From the NCBI GenBank assembly GCA_902778535.1, contig CACYYG010000021.1, positions 1 to 52,758 of the forward strand: 52,758 nt of DNA, read 5' to 3'. This DNA comes from an uncultured Prevotellaceae bacterium (lineage in GTDB: Bacteria > Bacteroidota > Bacteroidia > Bacteroidales > Bacteroidaceae). The position numbers were made by a program, and so were the translations under genes. The notes under the pieces are model-generated. The model saw only the letters and a program-made list of their open reading frames with translations. It was not told the DNA's origin and did not search any database. Shown one piece after another: positions 36,544 to 45,203 of the stretch (position 1 is the first letter of the stretch; each line of letters opens with the position of its first letter).

Positions 36544-38268
36544 TCAGACTTCGTCAGAGGGTTTGATGTCTTCTATCTGCAGCTGCACTTCACTACGCTT
36601 GTAGATATTCTCCTCGATGGTGTAGATAATGTCGAAGGAGCGCTTTGACTTGATGTAGCGGGCTGCAGCACTCTGTCCGAAGGCGATGCCGTTCATCACA
36701 TTGCTGGAGCGAGAGTCGACCAGTTCCAGCTTGATGTGCTCCTGCTGACGGCCTACCACCTTCGACGTGCCATAGTCGTAGACATTGCGTGTACAGAAGA
36801 GGGGCTTGGGATTGTCGGGGCCGTGGGGAGCCAGCTTCTTCATGTCGTTGTGCAGCTTCTTCGTGATGTCCTTGAAGTCCAGCTCGGCCTCAATCTCCAT
36901 GGCGGCCTCGGTTTGTTCAGGCATGATATGATTGCTGACATACTCCTGGAAGCGCCGGCGGAATTCTGGAATGTTTTCTGTCTTCAGCGTCAAACCTACG
37001 GCGTAAGTGTGCCCGCCGAAGTTCTCCAACAAATCGCGGCAACTTTTGATGGCACTATAGATGTCGTAGCCTGCCACAGAACGTGCCGAGCCCGTAGCCA
37101 TACCGTCCTGACACGAGAGGACGACGGTGGGCCGGTAATAAATTTCGGTAAGTCTGGAGGCAACGATGCCGACGACGCCTTTCTTCCATCCTTCATTATA
37201 GAGCACGATGGCCGGCTGATGCTCCTGACTTTCCAGGCGCTCCACAATCTGGTTGGCTTCCTCGCTCATCTGCTTGTCGATGTCCTTGCGCTGCTCGTTG
37301 TACTCGTTGATGTGCATTGCTTCCTGCAGGGCTTTCTTGTAGTCGCGCTCCACCAGCAGGTCAACGGTTTCCGTGCCGTTCATCACGCGTCCGCTAGCAT
37401 TGATGCGCGGGCCGATCTTGAACACGATGTCACTCATGGTGATGTCACGCCCTACGAGTCCGCTGATTTCGATAATGGCTTTCAGGCCGATGGAGGGACT
37501 CTGGTTGAGCTGCTTCAGGCCGTGGAAGGCGAGGATGCGATTCTCTCCCATCACCGACACCATATCGGCAGCAATACTGACGGCACAGAAGTCGAGCAAG
37601 GGAATGAGTTGCGAGAAAGGAATGCCGTTGTTCTTGGCAAAGGCCTGCATGAACTTGAAGCCAACGCCGCAACCGCAGAGGTCCTTGAAGGGATAAGTAG
37701 AGTCCTGACGCTTGGGGTTGAGGATGGCAACGGCACAGGGCAGTTCATCGTCGGGCACGTGGTGGTCGCAGATGATGAAGTCGATGCCCATCTCTTTGGC
37801 CTGACGAATCTCGTCGATAGCCTTGATGCCGCAGTCGAGCACGATAATGAGTTTCACGCCTGCCTCCTGAGCATGTTCCAGTCCTTTCTGACTGATGCCG
37901 TAGCCTTCCTCGTAGCGCGAGGGGATGTAATACTCAATGTTTGAGTAGAACTGCTGGAGGAAACGGAAGACCAGCGCTACGGCCGTACACCCGTCGACAT
38001 CGTAGTCGCCATAGACCATGATGCGTTCCTTGCGGCCCATTGCATCGTTCAGGCGGTCAACGGCAATGTCCATGTCGTTCATCAGGAACGGGTCGATGAG
38101 TTCGCTCAGTAAAGGCCGCAGAAAGCGCTTCGCCGCCGACTCTGTGCGTATGCCGCGCTCAATGAGCAGACTGGCCATCACTGGGCTCGTATTCAGCTTC
38201 TCGGCCAGCTCTTTAGCTTGCTGCTGTCGCTCGGGTGAAGGTGGTTGATAGTTCCATTTAGAGTTCAT
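36544..38268 (-). CDS. recJ: Single-stranded-DNA-specific exonuclease RecJ
   Basis: A 574-residue DHH-family 5'-3' exonuclease used in recombination and mismatch repair. Motif I is DYDVDGCTA (88-96), motif II includes VLDCG (143-147), and the DHH motif ICDHHVP lies at 166-172. GGHTYAVGLT (motif of the DHHA1 domain) follows, with ARINASGRV-type sequence (RINASGR) between. A C-terminal OB-fold follows. The length is normal for bacterial RecJ. It has its own -7 box at 38332-38339, divergent from glnS, and is followed by mgtC. Confidence 0.95.
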   Translation of the reverse strand: MNSKWNYQPPSPERQQQAKELAEKLNTSPVMASLLIERGIRTESAAKRFLRPLLSELIDPFLMNDMDIAVDRLNDAMGRKERIMVYGDYDVDGCTAVALVFRFLQQFYSNIEYYIPSRYEEGYGISQKGLEHAQEAGVKLIIVLDCGIKAIDEIRQAKEMGIDFIICDHHVPDDELPCAVAILNPKRQDSTYPFKDLCGCGVGFKFMQAFAKNNGIPFSQLIPLLDFCAVSIAADMVSVMGENRILAFHGLKQLNQSPSIGLKAIIEISGLVGRDITMSDIVFKIGPRINASGRVMNGTETVDLLVERDYKKALQEAMHINEYNEQRKDIDKQMSEEANQIVERLESQEHQPAIVLYNEGWKKGVVGIVASRLTEIYYRPTVVLSCQDGMATGSARSVAGYDIYSAIKSCRDLLENFGGHTYAVGLTLKTENIPEFRRRFQEYVSNHIMPEQTEAAMEIEAELDFKDITKKLHNDMKKLAPHGPDNPKPLFCTRNVYDYGTSKVVGRQQEHIKLELVDSRSSNVMNGIAFGQSAAARYIKSKRSFDIIYTIEENIYKRSEVQLQIEDIKPSDEV

Positions 38269-38331
38269 TATGCTGTTTATTTGTTATTTTCTTTCCATGC
38301 GAAAAAAGCCTATGATGGCAATTTAAGCCTA

Positions 38332-38339
38332 CAAAAGTA
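38332..38339 (-). promoter_or_regulatory. -7 box TACTTTTG of recJ
   Basis: Reverse-strand TACTTTTGTAGG, about 64 bases before the recJ ATG. Confidence 0.6.
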
Positions 38340-38416
38340 ACAATAAAAAATGAAACGCCAAAAGAAAAAACAGATTTTTTCTTCGATTTTTCTTTTGCTT
38401 TTTCGCCGCATCTTCG

Positions 38417-38424
38417 TACCTTTG
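38417..38424 (+). promoter_or_regulatory. -7 box TACCTTTG of glnS
   Basis: TACCTTTGCACTC, 32 bases before the glnS ATG; back to back with the recJ promoter. Confidence 0.75.
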
Positions 38425-38455
38425 CACTCAAATAACATTAAAAATTGCATCAAAC

Positions 38456-40210
38456 ATGGCAGAAAAAGTATTGAACGAGAGCGAAGAGAAGAAGAGTGTT
38501 AGCTTCGTGGAACAGAAGGTGATTGACGATTTGGCAGCAGGCAAAAACGGAGGACGCCTGCAGACGCGTTTCCCGCCAGAGCCCAACGGCTACCTGCATA
38601 TCGGACACGCAAAGGCCATCGCCATCGACTTCGGTCTGGCCAAGAAATACGGCGGCGAGTGCAACCTGCGCTTCGACGACACCAACCCTCAGAAAGAGGA
38701 CACCGAATACATAGAGAGCATTGAGCAGGACATTAAGTGGCTGGGCTTCGAGTGGGCACACATCTACTATGCCAGCGACTATTTCCAGCCGTTGTGGGAC
38801 TTTGCCGTGTGGCTCATCAAGCAGGGCCGCGCCTACGTGGACGAGCAGAGCGCCGAGGTGATTGCCCAGCAGAAGGGCACCACTACCTCACCAGGCACCA
38901 ACTCGCCCTTCCGCGACCGTCCCATAGAGGAGAACCTCAAGCTCTTCGAATTTATGAACAGCGGAAAGTGTGAGCCGGGCACGCTCACCCTGCGCGCCAA
39001 GATTGACATGGCCCATCCCAACATGCTCTTCCGCGACCCGCTCATCTATCGTGTGCTGAACATGCCGCATGTCAAGACGGGCGACAAATGGAATGCCTAT
39101 CCCATGTACGACTTTGCCCACGGACAGAGCGACTACCTGGAGGGCGTCACCCACTCGTGGTGCACGCTGGAATTCGTCGAGCATCGTCCCCTGTACGATC
39201 TGTTCGTCACTTGGATGAAAGAATGGAAGGGCGAGACGGATAATATTGAGGACAACCGTCCGCGTCAGACGGAGTTCAACAAGCTCAACCTGAACTATAT
39301 CCTGCTGTCGAAGCGCAACCTGCGACTGCTGGTCAGCGAGGGCGTGGTCAGCGGTTGGGACGATCCGCGTATGCCGACCATCTGTGGCTATCGCCGTCGT
39401 GGCTACTCACCTGAGGGCATCAAGAAGTTCATCGACAAGATTGGCTATACCAAGATTGATGCCTTGAACGATACTGCACTTTTCGAAAGTTCTCTCCGCG
39501 AAGACCTGAACGCCCGTGCCCTTCGAGTCAGCGCCGTGCTCGACCCCGTGAAGGTTGTCATCACCAACTATCCTGAAGGACAGACGGAGATGCTCACCGC
39601 CGTCAACAATCCTGAGAACGAGGCCGACGGCACCCACGAGGTGGAGTTCAGCCGTGAGATATGGATTGAGCGCGACGACTTCATGGAGGAGGCCGACAAG
39701 AAGTTCATGCGTCTGGCTCCCGGCAAGGAGGTGCGACTGAAGAACGCCTATATCATCAAGTGCGATGCTGAGCACCCCTGCGACAAGGACGAGAACGGCG
39801 TGGTGACCACCATCTACTGCACCTATGACCCCGAGACACGTAGCGGACAGCCTGGTGCCGACCGCAAGATCAAGGGCAAGACGCTGCATTGGGTCAGTTG
39901 CCACAACGCCGTCCGCGCCGAGGTGCGCCTCTACGACCGTCTGTGGAAGGTGGAGAACCCTCGCGACGAGCTGAAGCGCATCGAGGATGAGACTGGCCTG
40001 AAGGGCATCGACGCCATGCGTGTGATGATGAACCCCGACAGCCTGAAGGTGCTGACCGACTGTTACGTGGAGCCGTTTGCCGCTACCCTACCCGCCTTGA
40101 GCTACCTGCAGTTCCAGCGCATCGGCTACTTCAACGTTGATCCCGACTCAACATCCGAAAAGCCTGTCTTCAACCGCACCGTCGGTCTGAGGGACACAAA
40201 AAACAAGTAA
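38456..40210 (+). CDS. glnS: Glutaminyl-tRNA synthetase
   Basis: A 584-residue class I aminoacyl-tRNA synthetase. It has the HIGH motif in PNGYLHIGHAKA (about 43-54), the KMSKS equivalent LLSKRNLR (about 283-290), DDTNPQKEDTEYIESI and the GlnRS-specific WDDPRMPTICGYRRRGY. The C-terminal beta-barrel anticodon-binding region contains RSGQPGADRKIKGKTLHWVS. Length and motif order are those of GlnRS, not GluRS. A presumed operon continues with a TPR gene across a GAAAATTGAA repeat. Confidence 0.97.
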   Translation: MAEKVLNESEEKKSVSFVEQKVIDDLAAGKNGGRLQTRFPPEPNGYLHIGHAKAIAIDFGLAKKYGGECNLRFDDTNPQKEDTEYIESIEQDIKWLGFEWAHIYYASDYFQPLWDFAVWLIKQGRAYVDEQSAEVIAQQKGTTTSPGTNSPFRDRPIEENLKLFEFMNSGKCEPGTLTLRAKIDMAHPNMLFRDPLIYRVLNMPHVKTGDKWNAYPMYDFAHGQSDYLEGVTHSWCTLEFVEHRPLYDLFVTWMKEWKGETDNIEDNRPRQTEFNKLNLNYILLSKRNLRLLVSEGVVSGWDDPRMPTICGYRRRGYSPEGIKKFIDKIGYTKIDALNDTALFESSLREDLNARALRVSAVLDPVKVVITNYPEGQTEMLTAVNNPENEADGTHEVEFSREIWIERDDFMEEADKKFMRLAPGKEVRLKNAYIIKCDAEHPCDKDENGVVTTIYCTYDPETRSGQPGADRKIKGKTLHWVSCHNAVRAEVRLYDRLWKVENPRDELKRIEDETGLKGIDAMRVMMNPDSLKVLTDCYVEPFAATLPALSYLQFQRIGYFNVDPDSTSEKPVFNRTVGLRDTKNK

Positions 40211-40243
40211 TGGAAATTGAAAATTGAATATTGAAAATTGAAC
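40209..40243. repeat. GAAATTGAAAATTGAATATTGAA repeat at the glnS/TPR junction
   Basis: Tandem ATTGAAA units fill the 27-base gap. The TTG at 40238 that starts the downstream frame lies in the last unit. Confidence 0.7.
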
Positions 40244-41644
40244 GACGAGTATTTCGACAGCGAGGAATTCCGTGAGATGCTTGCGGAATACGAAGACGCC
40301 ATGAACATGGGGATGCCCGTGTTCATGGATGCTGACGAGCTGTCGGAAATTGCCGACTACTATCAGACGCAGGAGCGCTACGACGAGGCCGACGCAGCCA
40401 TCGAACTGGCACTCAGCCTCTCTCCAGGCGCCGTCGTCCCGCTCACCTACAAAATTCATGAGGCGCTGTGGCGTGGCGACACTCAGGAAGCACGCGAATA
40501 TCTTGAACAAATAACGGAAACCGACGAACCTGACTACGTCTACGACAAGGCTGAGATACTGCTGGCCGAGGAACATGTGGAAGAGGCCGACCGCTACCTG
40601 CGAGACGAACTGAAAAAGGTGCCGCCTGAAGAGTATCAGGACTATGTCGTCGACGTGGCCAACATCTACGCCGACTACGACTACCCCGAACTGGCCATGC
40701 AGTGGATGTCACGAGCACGTCAGGAAGACTCGCCTGAGTTCAAGGAACTGCTGGCTCGCACTCTCTTCGGCCTTGGCAAATACAAGGACAGCGAGAAGCT
40801 GTGGAGCGAGCTCATCGATGCCGACCCCTTTTCAAAGCATTATTGGAACGCGCTGGCCAACACACAGTTCATGAACGAAAACTACAGCGGCTCCGTAGAA
40901 AGCAGCGAGTATGCCATCGCCATCGATCCTGACGACCCCGAGGGCCTGCTCTCGAAGGCCAACGGGCTCTACCGTCTGGGCAACTACGAAGAAGCCCTCG
41001 ACTATTTCCAGCGCTACTCCAGCCACGTACCCGACGACGAGTTCGGCCTGATGAACCAAGGCACATGCCTCATCAACCTGGAACGCTTCGACGAGGCCAT
41101 TGTCACGTTGCACAAGGCTGCCGACACCGCACCCCACGACTCCGTCTACCTCAGCGACATCTTCCAGGAACTGGCCTTTGCCTACAGCGAGAAGAACGAC
41201 GAGAAGAAGGCGCTGGAAATGCTCGACATGGCCGACCTCTACGACAGTGACAAGGTGCAGACCTTAGTGGTACGAGGTCATATTCTCCTCTCATCAGGCA
41301 ATGTGAAGGAGGCGCAGCACTATTTCCGCCAGGCCGTGGTGATGAGCGACGAGCCCAACCAGACGCTGCTGCGCATCATCGTATCCGTCTACGACAACCA
41401 CTACCTCGATGCCGCCTACAACCTGTTCAAGAAATATTTCCGCATGGTGGACAAGGACTATCCCGACGGCTATGCCTACATGGCCCTCTGCTGCTACGAC
41501 CTGAAGCGCTACGACGAGTTCCTCACCTATCTCAAGGAAGCCTGCCTGCGCAACCCCAGCGAGTGCAAGACCGCGCTCAGCCACATCTTCCCCGACAACA
41601 TCGAGCCGAAGGACTATTACGACTACATCAACAAGAAGATGTAG
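40238..41644 (+). CDS. Cytoplasmic TPR-repeat protein
   Basis: A 468-residue protein without signal peptide, built of tetratricopeptide repeats: RYDEADAAIELALSLSP, GKYKDSEKLWSELIDADPFS, SGSVESSEYAIAIDPDDPEG, GNYEEALDYFQRYSSHVPDD, RFDEAIVTLHKAADTAPHDS, NVKEAQHYFRQAVVMSDEPN. At least ten repeats are visible; it is acidic overall. TPR proteins are scaffolds for protein interaction; partners are unknown. The only start compatible with the acidic N-terminus (NDEYFDSEEF) is TTG at 40238 in the tandem repeat; the first ATG would lose 14 residues. It follows glnS by 27 bases and ends at a palindrome array. Confidence 0.85.
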   Translation: MNDEYFDSEEFREMLAEYEDAMNMGMPVFMDADELSEIADYYQTQERYDEADAAIELALSLSPGAVVPLTYKIHEALWRGDTQEAREYLEQITETDEPDYVYDKAEILLAEEHVEEADRYLRDELKKVPPEEYQDYVVDVANIYADYDYPELAMQWMSRARQEDSPEFKELLARTLFGLGKYKDSEKLWSELIDADPFSKHYWNALANTQFMNENYSGSVESSEYAIAIDPDDPEGLLSKANGLYRLGNYEEALDYFQRYSSHVPDDEFGLMNQGTCLINLERFDEAIVTLHKAADTAPHDSVYLSDIFQELAFAYSEKNDEKKALEMLDMADLYDSDKVQTLVVRGHILLSSGNVKEAQHYFRQAVVMSDEPNQTLLRIIVSVYDNHYLDAAYNLFKKYFRMVDKDYPDGYAYMALCCYDLKRYDEFLTYLKEACLRNPSECKTALSHIFPDNIEPKDYYDYINKKM

Positions 41645-41666
41645 CTCGAAAGCTTCAAAGACATCG

Positions 41667-41749
41667 GTAACCACGCGGGTTACTAACTGTAACCACGTGG
41701 GTTACTGTCAGTAACCATGCGGGTTACAGTTAGTAACCCACGTGGTTAC
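41667..41749. repeat. Palindrome array, GTAACC-N5-GGTTAC, exact 22-base period
   Basis: Four 17-base palindromes of consensus GTAACC(A/C)(C/T)G(C/T)GGGTTAC lie at 41667-41683, 41689-41705, 41711-41727 and 41733-41749. The 5-base spacers are TAACT, TGTCA and AGTTA; the outer two are reverse complements, so the whole array is nearly symmetric about 41708. It starts 22 bases after the TPR gene stop and ends 84 bases before the DUF4468 promoter. It is similar in architecture, not sequence, to the array at 17455-17575. Confidence 0.9.
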
Positions 41750-41833
41750 AAAAATATTTGTGACCGTGGCGTTGACTGAGTTGAAAAAATCAAAAAAAAA
41801 GTTGCCGACAGCTGTGATTTATGAATTATTTTG

Positions 41834-41841
41834 TAATTTTG
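41834..41841 (+). promoter_or_regulatory. -7 box TAATTTTG of the DUF4468-porin operon
   Basis: TAATTTTGCACGC, 36 bases before the ATG at 41877. It excludes the longer open frame from 41742. Confidence 0.7.
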
Positions 41842-41876
41842 CACGCGCAATAGCGAACAACATCAACTTTGAGCGT

Positions 41877-42482
41877 ATGAAAAAACTGATAATTGCCCTG
41901 CTGCTGAGCCTGCCGACATTGCTCAGCGCACAAGAGAACACATGGGAGAAACCGAAGGCACAGACGCAGCAGAACACCGACCAGAAATATCTGGTGGGTG
42001 CCGTGCCCATGATAGACGGCAAGGTGACGTTCACCACCACCATCAGCGCTCCAGGCAAGAGCAGGCAGCAGATTTACGACATCGTGCTGGCGCAGCTCAC
42101 CCAGCTGGTGAAGGAGGAAGAACAGTATGAGAACAGTCGCATCGCCTTGCAGGACACAGCAAAATGGCTCGTTGTGGGTAGCTATCAGGAGCAACTCGTC
42201 TTCAAGCGCCAGGCGCTGAGCTTCGACTACACACGACTGATGTACACGCTGATGGTGGAGTGTAGCGACGGCGAGGCAAAGGTGACGATGACGCGCATAC
42301 ACTATTTATATGAGGAAGAGCGCGATCCGCAGAGCCTCGCAGCCGAGGAATGGATTACCGACCAGTACGGACTGACGAAGAAAAAGAACAAACTGGCACG
42401 CCTCAGTGGCAAATTCCGCCGCAAGACTATCGACCGCAAGGACTATCTCTTTGAGATGCTTACCAACGCACTGACGAAATGA
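41877..42482 (+). CDS. Secreted DUF4468 domain protein
   Basis: A 201-residue exported protein with signal peptide MKKLIIALLLSLPTLLSAQ. The mature part has KYLVGAVPMIDGKVTFTTTI, SRQQIYDIVLAQLTQLVKEE and VMRI-like strands (TLMVECSDGEAKVTMTRIHY), the pattern of the Bacteroidetes DUF4468 domain, a TBP-like fold of unknown function. The start follows from the promoter box and signal peptide. Its stop overlaps the start of the next gene (ATGA at 42479-42482), so the three genes DUF4468, small membrane protein and porin form one operon. Confidence 0.87.
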   Translation: MKKLIIALLLSLPTLLSAQENTWEKPKAQTQQNTDQKYLVGAVPMIDGKVTFTTTISAPGKSRQQIYDIVLAQLTQLVKEEEQYENSRIALQDTAKWLVVGSYQEQLVFKRQALSFDYTRLMYTLMVECSDGEAKVTMTRIHYLYEEERDPQSLAAEEWITDQYGLTKKKNKLARLSGKFRRKTIDRKDYLFEMLTNALTK

Positions 42483-42733
42483 CCGACGAGCAACTGCAGA
42501 AGAACGTGGACGAGGCGATGGCCAACCGCCCCAAGCGCCACAACCTGGAGCCTTTTCGCGACAGCAGCCGCACACGTGTGTTGCGCTTCTGGCTGAATGT
42601 CATCTTCATGGCAGGCGCCATTGCCGGCCTCATTATTTATTTCAAGGTCGACCACGATTTGGCAAAATACATCCTCATTGCCTCGCTCGTGTTCAAGTTC
42701 GTGGAACTGTTCCTGCGTATCTTTAAGATTTAA
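42479..42733 (+). CDS. Small two-segment membrane protein
   Basis: An 84-residue protein. The first 35 residues are soluble and charged (MTDEQLQKNVDEAMANRPKR), followed by two membrane segments (LRFWLNVIFMAGAIAGLIIY and LAKYILIASLVFKFVELFLR). No family recognised. The start codon overlaps the DUF4468 stop by 4 bases. A GATTGAGAATTGAAAATTGA repeat separates it from the porin gene 16 bases downstream. Confidence 0.8.
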   Translation: MTDEQLQKNVDEAMANRPKRHNLEPFRDSSRTRVLRFWLNVIFMAGAIAGLIIYFKVDHDLAKYILIASLVFKFVELFLRIFKI

Positions 42734-42763
42734 AATTGAAGATTGAGAATTGAAAATTGAATC
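42731..42763. repeat. AATTGAAGATTGAGAATTGAAAATTGAA repeat before the porin gene
   Basis: Tandem (GA)ATTGA units; the TTG at 42750 that opens the porin frame lies inside. A related CAGTTTTCGG/TTTTTCAATTCTCAA stretch at 42821-42852 encodes part of the signal peptide. Confidence 0.7.
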
Positions 42764-45137
42764 TTTAATCAACGGGAGGAGGCACTGGTTTTTGAAATCT
42801 GTGCTTCTATTGTTTGCATTTCAGTTTTCGGTCTTTATTTTTCAATTCTCAACCTGCTCTGCCCAAAACTTCCGCGAGGCAGACCAGCAGGGTAATATGA
42901 GGCAGAACAACAGCAACTTCAATCCCCACAGCAACGACACCACGAAAAACAAGGAGGTGCCCAAGGGCATCTATGTGTGGACGGTAGACAGGCACTTCGG
43001 CGACATTCAGCGCACCGAAGTCGACACCCTACCCCACCTCTACCCGCAGTCGACGATGGGCACAGGCATGTACGGACAGTATAACACGGTGGGCTCGAAC
43101 TATACCGCACGCCTGTCGCGCATTTTCACCGACCGCCGGCCCACGACACAGGCCTTCTTCACCGACACCTACGACCAGGTGCTGCGCCAGCCTGACGAGT
43201 GGCACTTTACCAACTCGCTGTCGCCCATCACCAATCTCAGCTACGGCAGCTGCGGCGACAAGACCAACGGCGAAGACCTCATCGACGCCCGCTTTGCCGT
43301 AAACGCCGGCAAGAAGACGGGCCTGGGCTTCGACTTGGACTACCGCTATGCCCGCGGCTACTTCCAGAACCAGAACAACAGCCACTTCAACGCTACGTTC
43401 TACGCTTCTCACCTCGGCGACCGCTATCAGGCGCACGTGCTCTTCCAAACCTACCACCAGAAAGCGGCTGTGAACGGTGGCATCACCAACGACGACTTCA
43501 TCACACACCCCGAGGGCTTCGACGACAGCTACTCGGACAGCGAGATTCCCACTTTCCTGTCATCCAACTGGAACCGTAACGACCACCAGCTCCTCTTCCT
43601 CACCCACCGCTACAGCGTGGGCTTCTATCGCAAGGTGCCAATGACGCCTGAAGAGATGGAGGCGAAGAAGTTTGCCATGCAGGCTGAGGAGGAGAAGAAA
43701 AAGCTTGAGGCAGCGCAGAAGCCCGAGCGGGAGGCCGCACCCACCGGCAGACCTGACGACGCGATGATTGCCGACGAAACGCCCCTGCCCGCAGACTCGC
43801 TGACAGCCGTCGCTGACTCGCTCAACTCAGACCGCATCAGCGTGACATCGAAGGCACAGGCCGATTCGCTCATTGCAGCAGAGGCGTCGTCAGCCGAAGA
43901 AGAAGATATGTTTGTCAAGCGTGAGTTCGTACCTGTCACCAGCTTCATACACACCGCCGAGCTTCTCAGCCAAAAACACATATACCAGGCCTACCAAACG
44001 CCCAGCAGCTTCTACGCCAACACTTACTTCGACCGCCGATACACAGACACCTATGGCGGTGACTCCATCTACGACAAGACACGCCACCTCGGCCTGCGGA
44101 ACACGCTTGCCATAAGCCTCCTGGAGGGTTTCAACAAATACATGCCGACAGGACTGAAGGCTTTCGTCAGTCACGATTTGCGACGCTTCGACATGCCCGA
44201 CTTCATCGAGGAAGATTCTCTGGTATTGCACCGCTGGACGGAACATAGCGTCAGCGTAGGCGGACAGATGACGAAGACTCTTGGCAGTGCCCTGCACTAT
44301 AACCTGCTGGCTGAGGCTTGGGTGGCTGGCGAGGATGCCGGAGGGCTGAAGCTCGACGGACGGGCCGACCTGAACTTCCGGCTCTTTGGCGACTCCATCC
44401 GCCTCGACGCCATCGCCTTCATGCACCGCACCAATCCTGTCTTCCTGCAGCGGCGCTATCACGCCAAGCATTTCTGGTGGGACAACAAATTTGACAAGGA
44501 GACGCATACGCACCTGGAGGGACGCCTCTCGTATGAAAAGACGAATACCAGTCTGCGAGTAGCCATCGACGAGATAGAAAACTATACCTACCTTGGAATG
44601 AGCTATGACCTGTCGCAGGAAAAGATGACGGACATCAGCGCAACATTCCACCAGCACGACAAGTCGCTGGCCGTGTTTACTGCGCAATTAGACCAGCGCC
44701 TGCACCTTGGTCCGCTGAACTGGGATAACATCGTGACCTTCCAGACCAGCAGCGATGAAGACGTCCTGCCGCTGCCGAAGCTGAACGTCTTCTCAAATCT
44801 CTACCTGAAGTTCAAGGTGGCCAATGTGCTGAGCGTGGAACTGGGCGCTTCTGCCATGTGGTTTACTGAATATTATGCCCCTGAGTTCCTGCCGCAGCTC
44901 AACCAGTTTGCCATAGCCAGCGCAGCACCGGATTCACGCGACTTCACACGCTATAAGCTGGGCAACTTTCCCTTTGTCGATGCCTATGCCAATCTGCACC
45001 TGAAGCACGCACGTTTCTTCGTGATGATGAGCAACGCCACGGGTACCAGTTTCAACCGCATGTCGTTCCTCACGCCTCATTATCCGCTCAATCGCTCCGT
45101 GCTACATCTGGGCGTTTCGTGGAATTTCTTCAACTAA
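42750..45137 (+). CDS. Putative outer-membrane porin (Bacteroidetes putative porin family)
   Basis: A 795-residue exported protein. After a signal peptide (LKSVLLLFAFQFSVFIFQFS, cleaved near CSAQ) it has the family start VWTVDRHFGDIQRTEVDTLP and repeated aromatic amphipathic strands (TGLGFDLDYRYARGYFQNQN, DHQLLFLTHRYSVGFYRKVP), ending in VLHLGVSWNFF with a terminal aromatic, as in beta-barrels. A low-complexity Ala/Glu/Lys/Asp stretch (about 300-390) is inserted in one loop. The family is widespread but its substrate is unknown. The start is apparently TTG at 42750 inside a repeat. It ends an operon with DUF4468 and the small membrane protein. Confidence 0.85.
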   Translation: MKIESLINGRRHWFLKSVLLLFAFQFSVFIFQFSTCSAQNFREADQQGNMRQNNSNFNPHSNDTTKNKEVPKGIYVWTVDRHFGDIQRTEVDTLPHLYPQSTMGTGMYGQYNTVGSNYTARLSRIFTDRRPTTQAFFTDTYDQVLRQPDEWHFTNSLSPITNLSYGSCGDKTNGEDLIDARFAVNAGKKTGLGFDLDYRYARGYFQNQNNSHFNATFYASHLGDRYQAHVLFQTYHQKAAVNGGITNDDFITHPEGFDDSYSDSEIPTFLSSNWNRNDHQLLFLTHRYSVGFYRKVPMTPEEMEAKKFAMQAEEEKKKLEAAQKPEREAAPTGRPDDAMIADETPLPADSLTAVADSLNSDRISVTSKAQADSLIAAEASSAEEEDMFVKREFVPVTSFIHTAELLSQKHIYQAYQTPSSFYANTYFDRRYTDTYGGDSIYDKTRHLGLRNTLAISLLEGFNKYMPTGLKAFVSHDLRRFDMPDFIEEDSLVLHRWTEHSVSVGGQMTKTLGSALHYNLLAEAWVAGEDAGGLKLDGRADLNFRLFGDSIRLDAIAFMHRTNPVFLQRRYHAKHFWWDNKFDKETHTHLEGRLSYEKTNTSLRVAIDEIENYTYLGMSYDLSQEKMTDISATFHQHDKSLAVFTAQLDQRLHLGPLNWDNIVTFQTSSDEDVLPLPKLNVFSNLYLKFKVANVLSVELGASAMWFTEYYAPEFLPQLNQFAIASAAPDSRDFTRYKLGNFPFVDAYANLHLKHARFFVMMSNATGTSFNRMSFLTPHYPLNRSVLHLGVSWNFFN

Positions 45138-45138
45138 A

Positions 45139-45171
45139 AAGGAGTCAAAGAGACTTTCCCTTCAACTCCTT
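45139..45171. terminator. Possible terminator hairpin between convergent porin and DUF2490 genes
   Basis: AAGGAGT (45139-45145) pairs with ACTCCTT (45165-45171) across a 19-base loop. It is followed by TTCTTCAATTC repeats (45172-45202: three CTTCAATT(C/T) units) running up to the DUF2490 stop. The stem is short, so termination is only suggested. Confidence 0.4.
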
Positions 45172-45203
45172 CTTCAATTCTTCAATTCTTCAATTTTTCA
45201 ATT

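Noticed and set aside
36736-37944. 402-codon open frame opposite recJ
   Set aside because: Shadow frame; recJ has all family motifs on the other strand and the antisense product is a Val/His/Leu-rich artefact.
41667-41749. CRISPR array or tandem terminators
   Set aside because: Period is 22 bases with 5-base spacers, no unique spacers and no U-runs after the hairpins.
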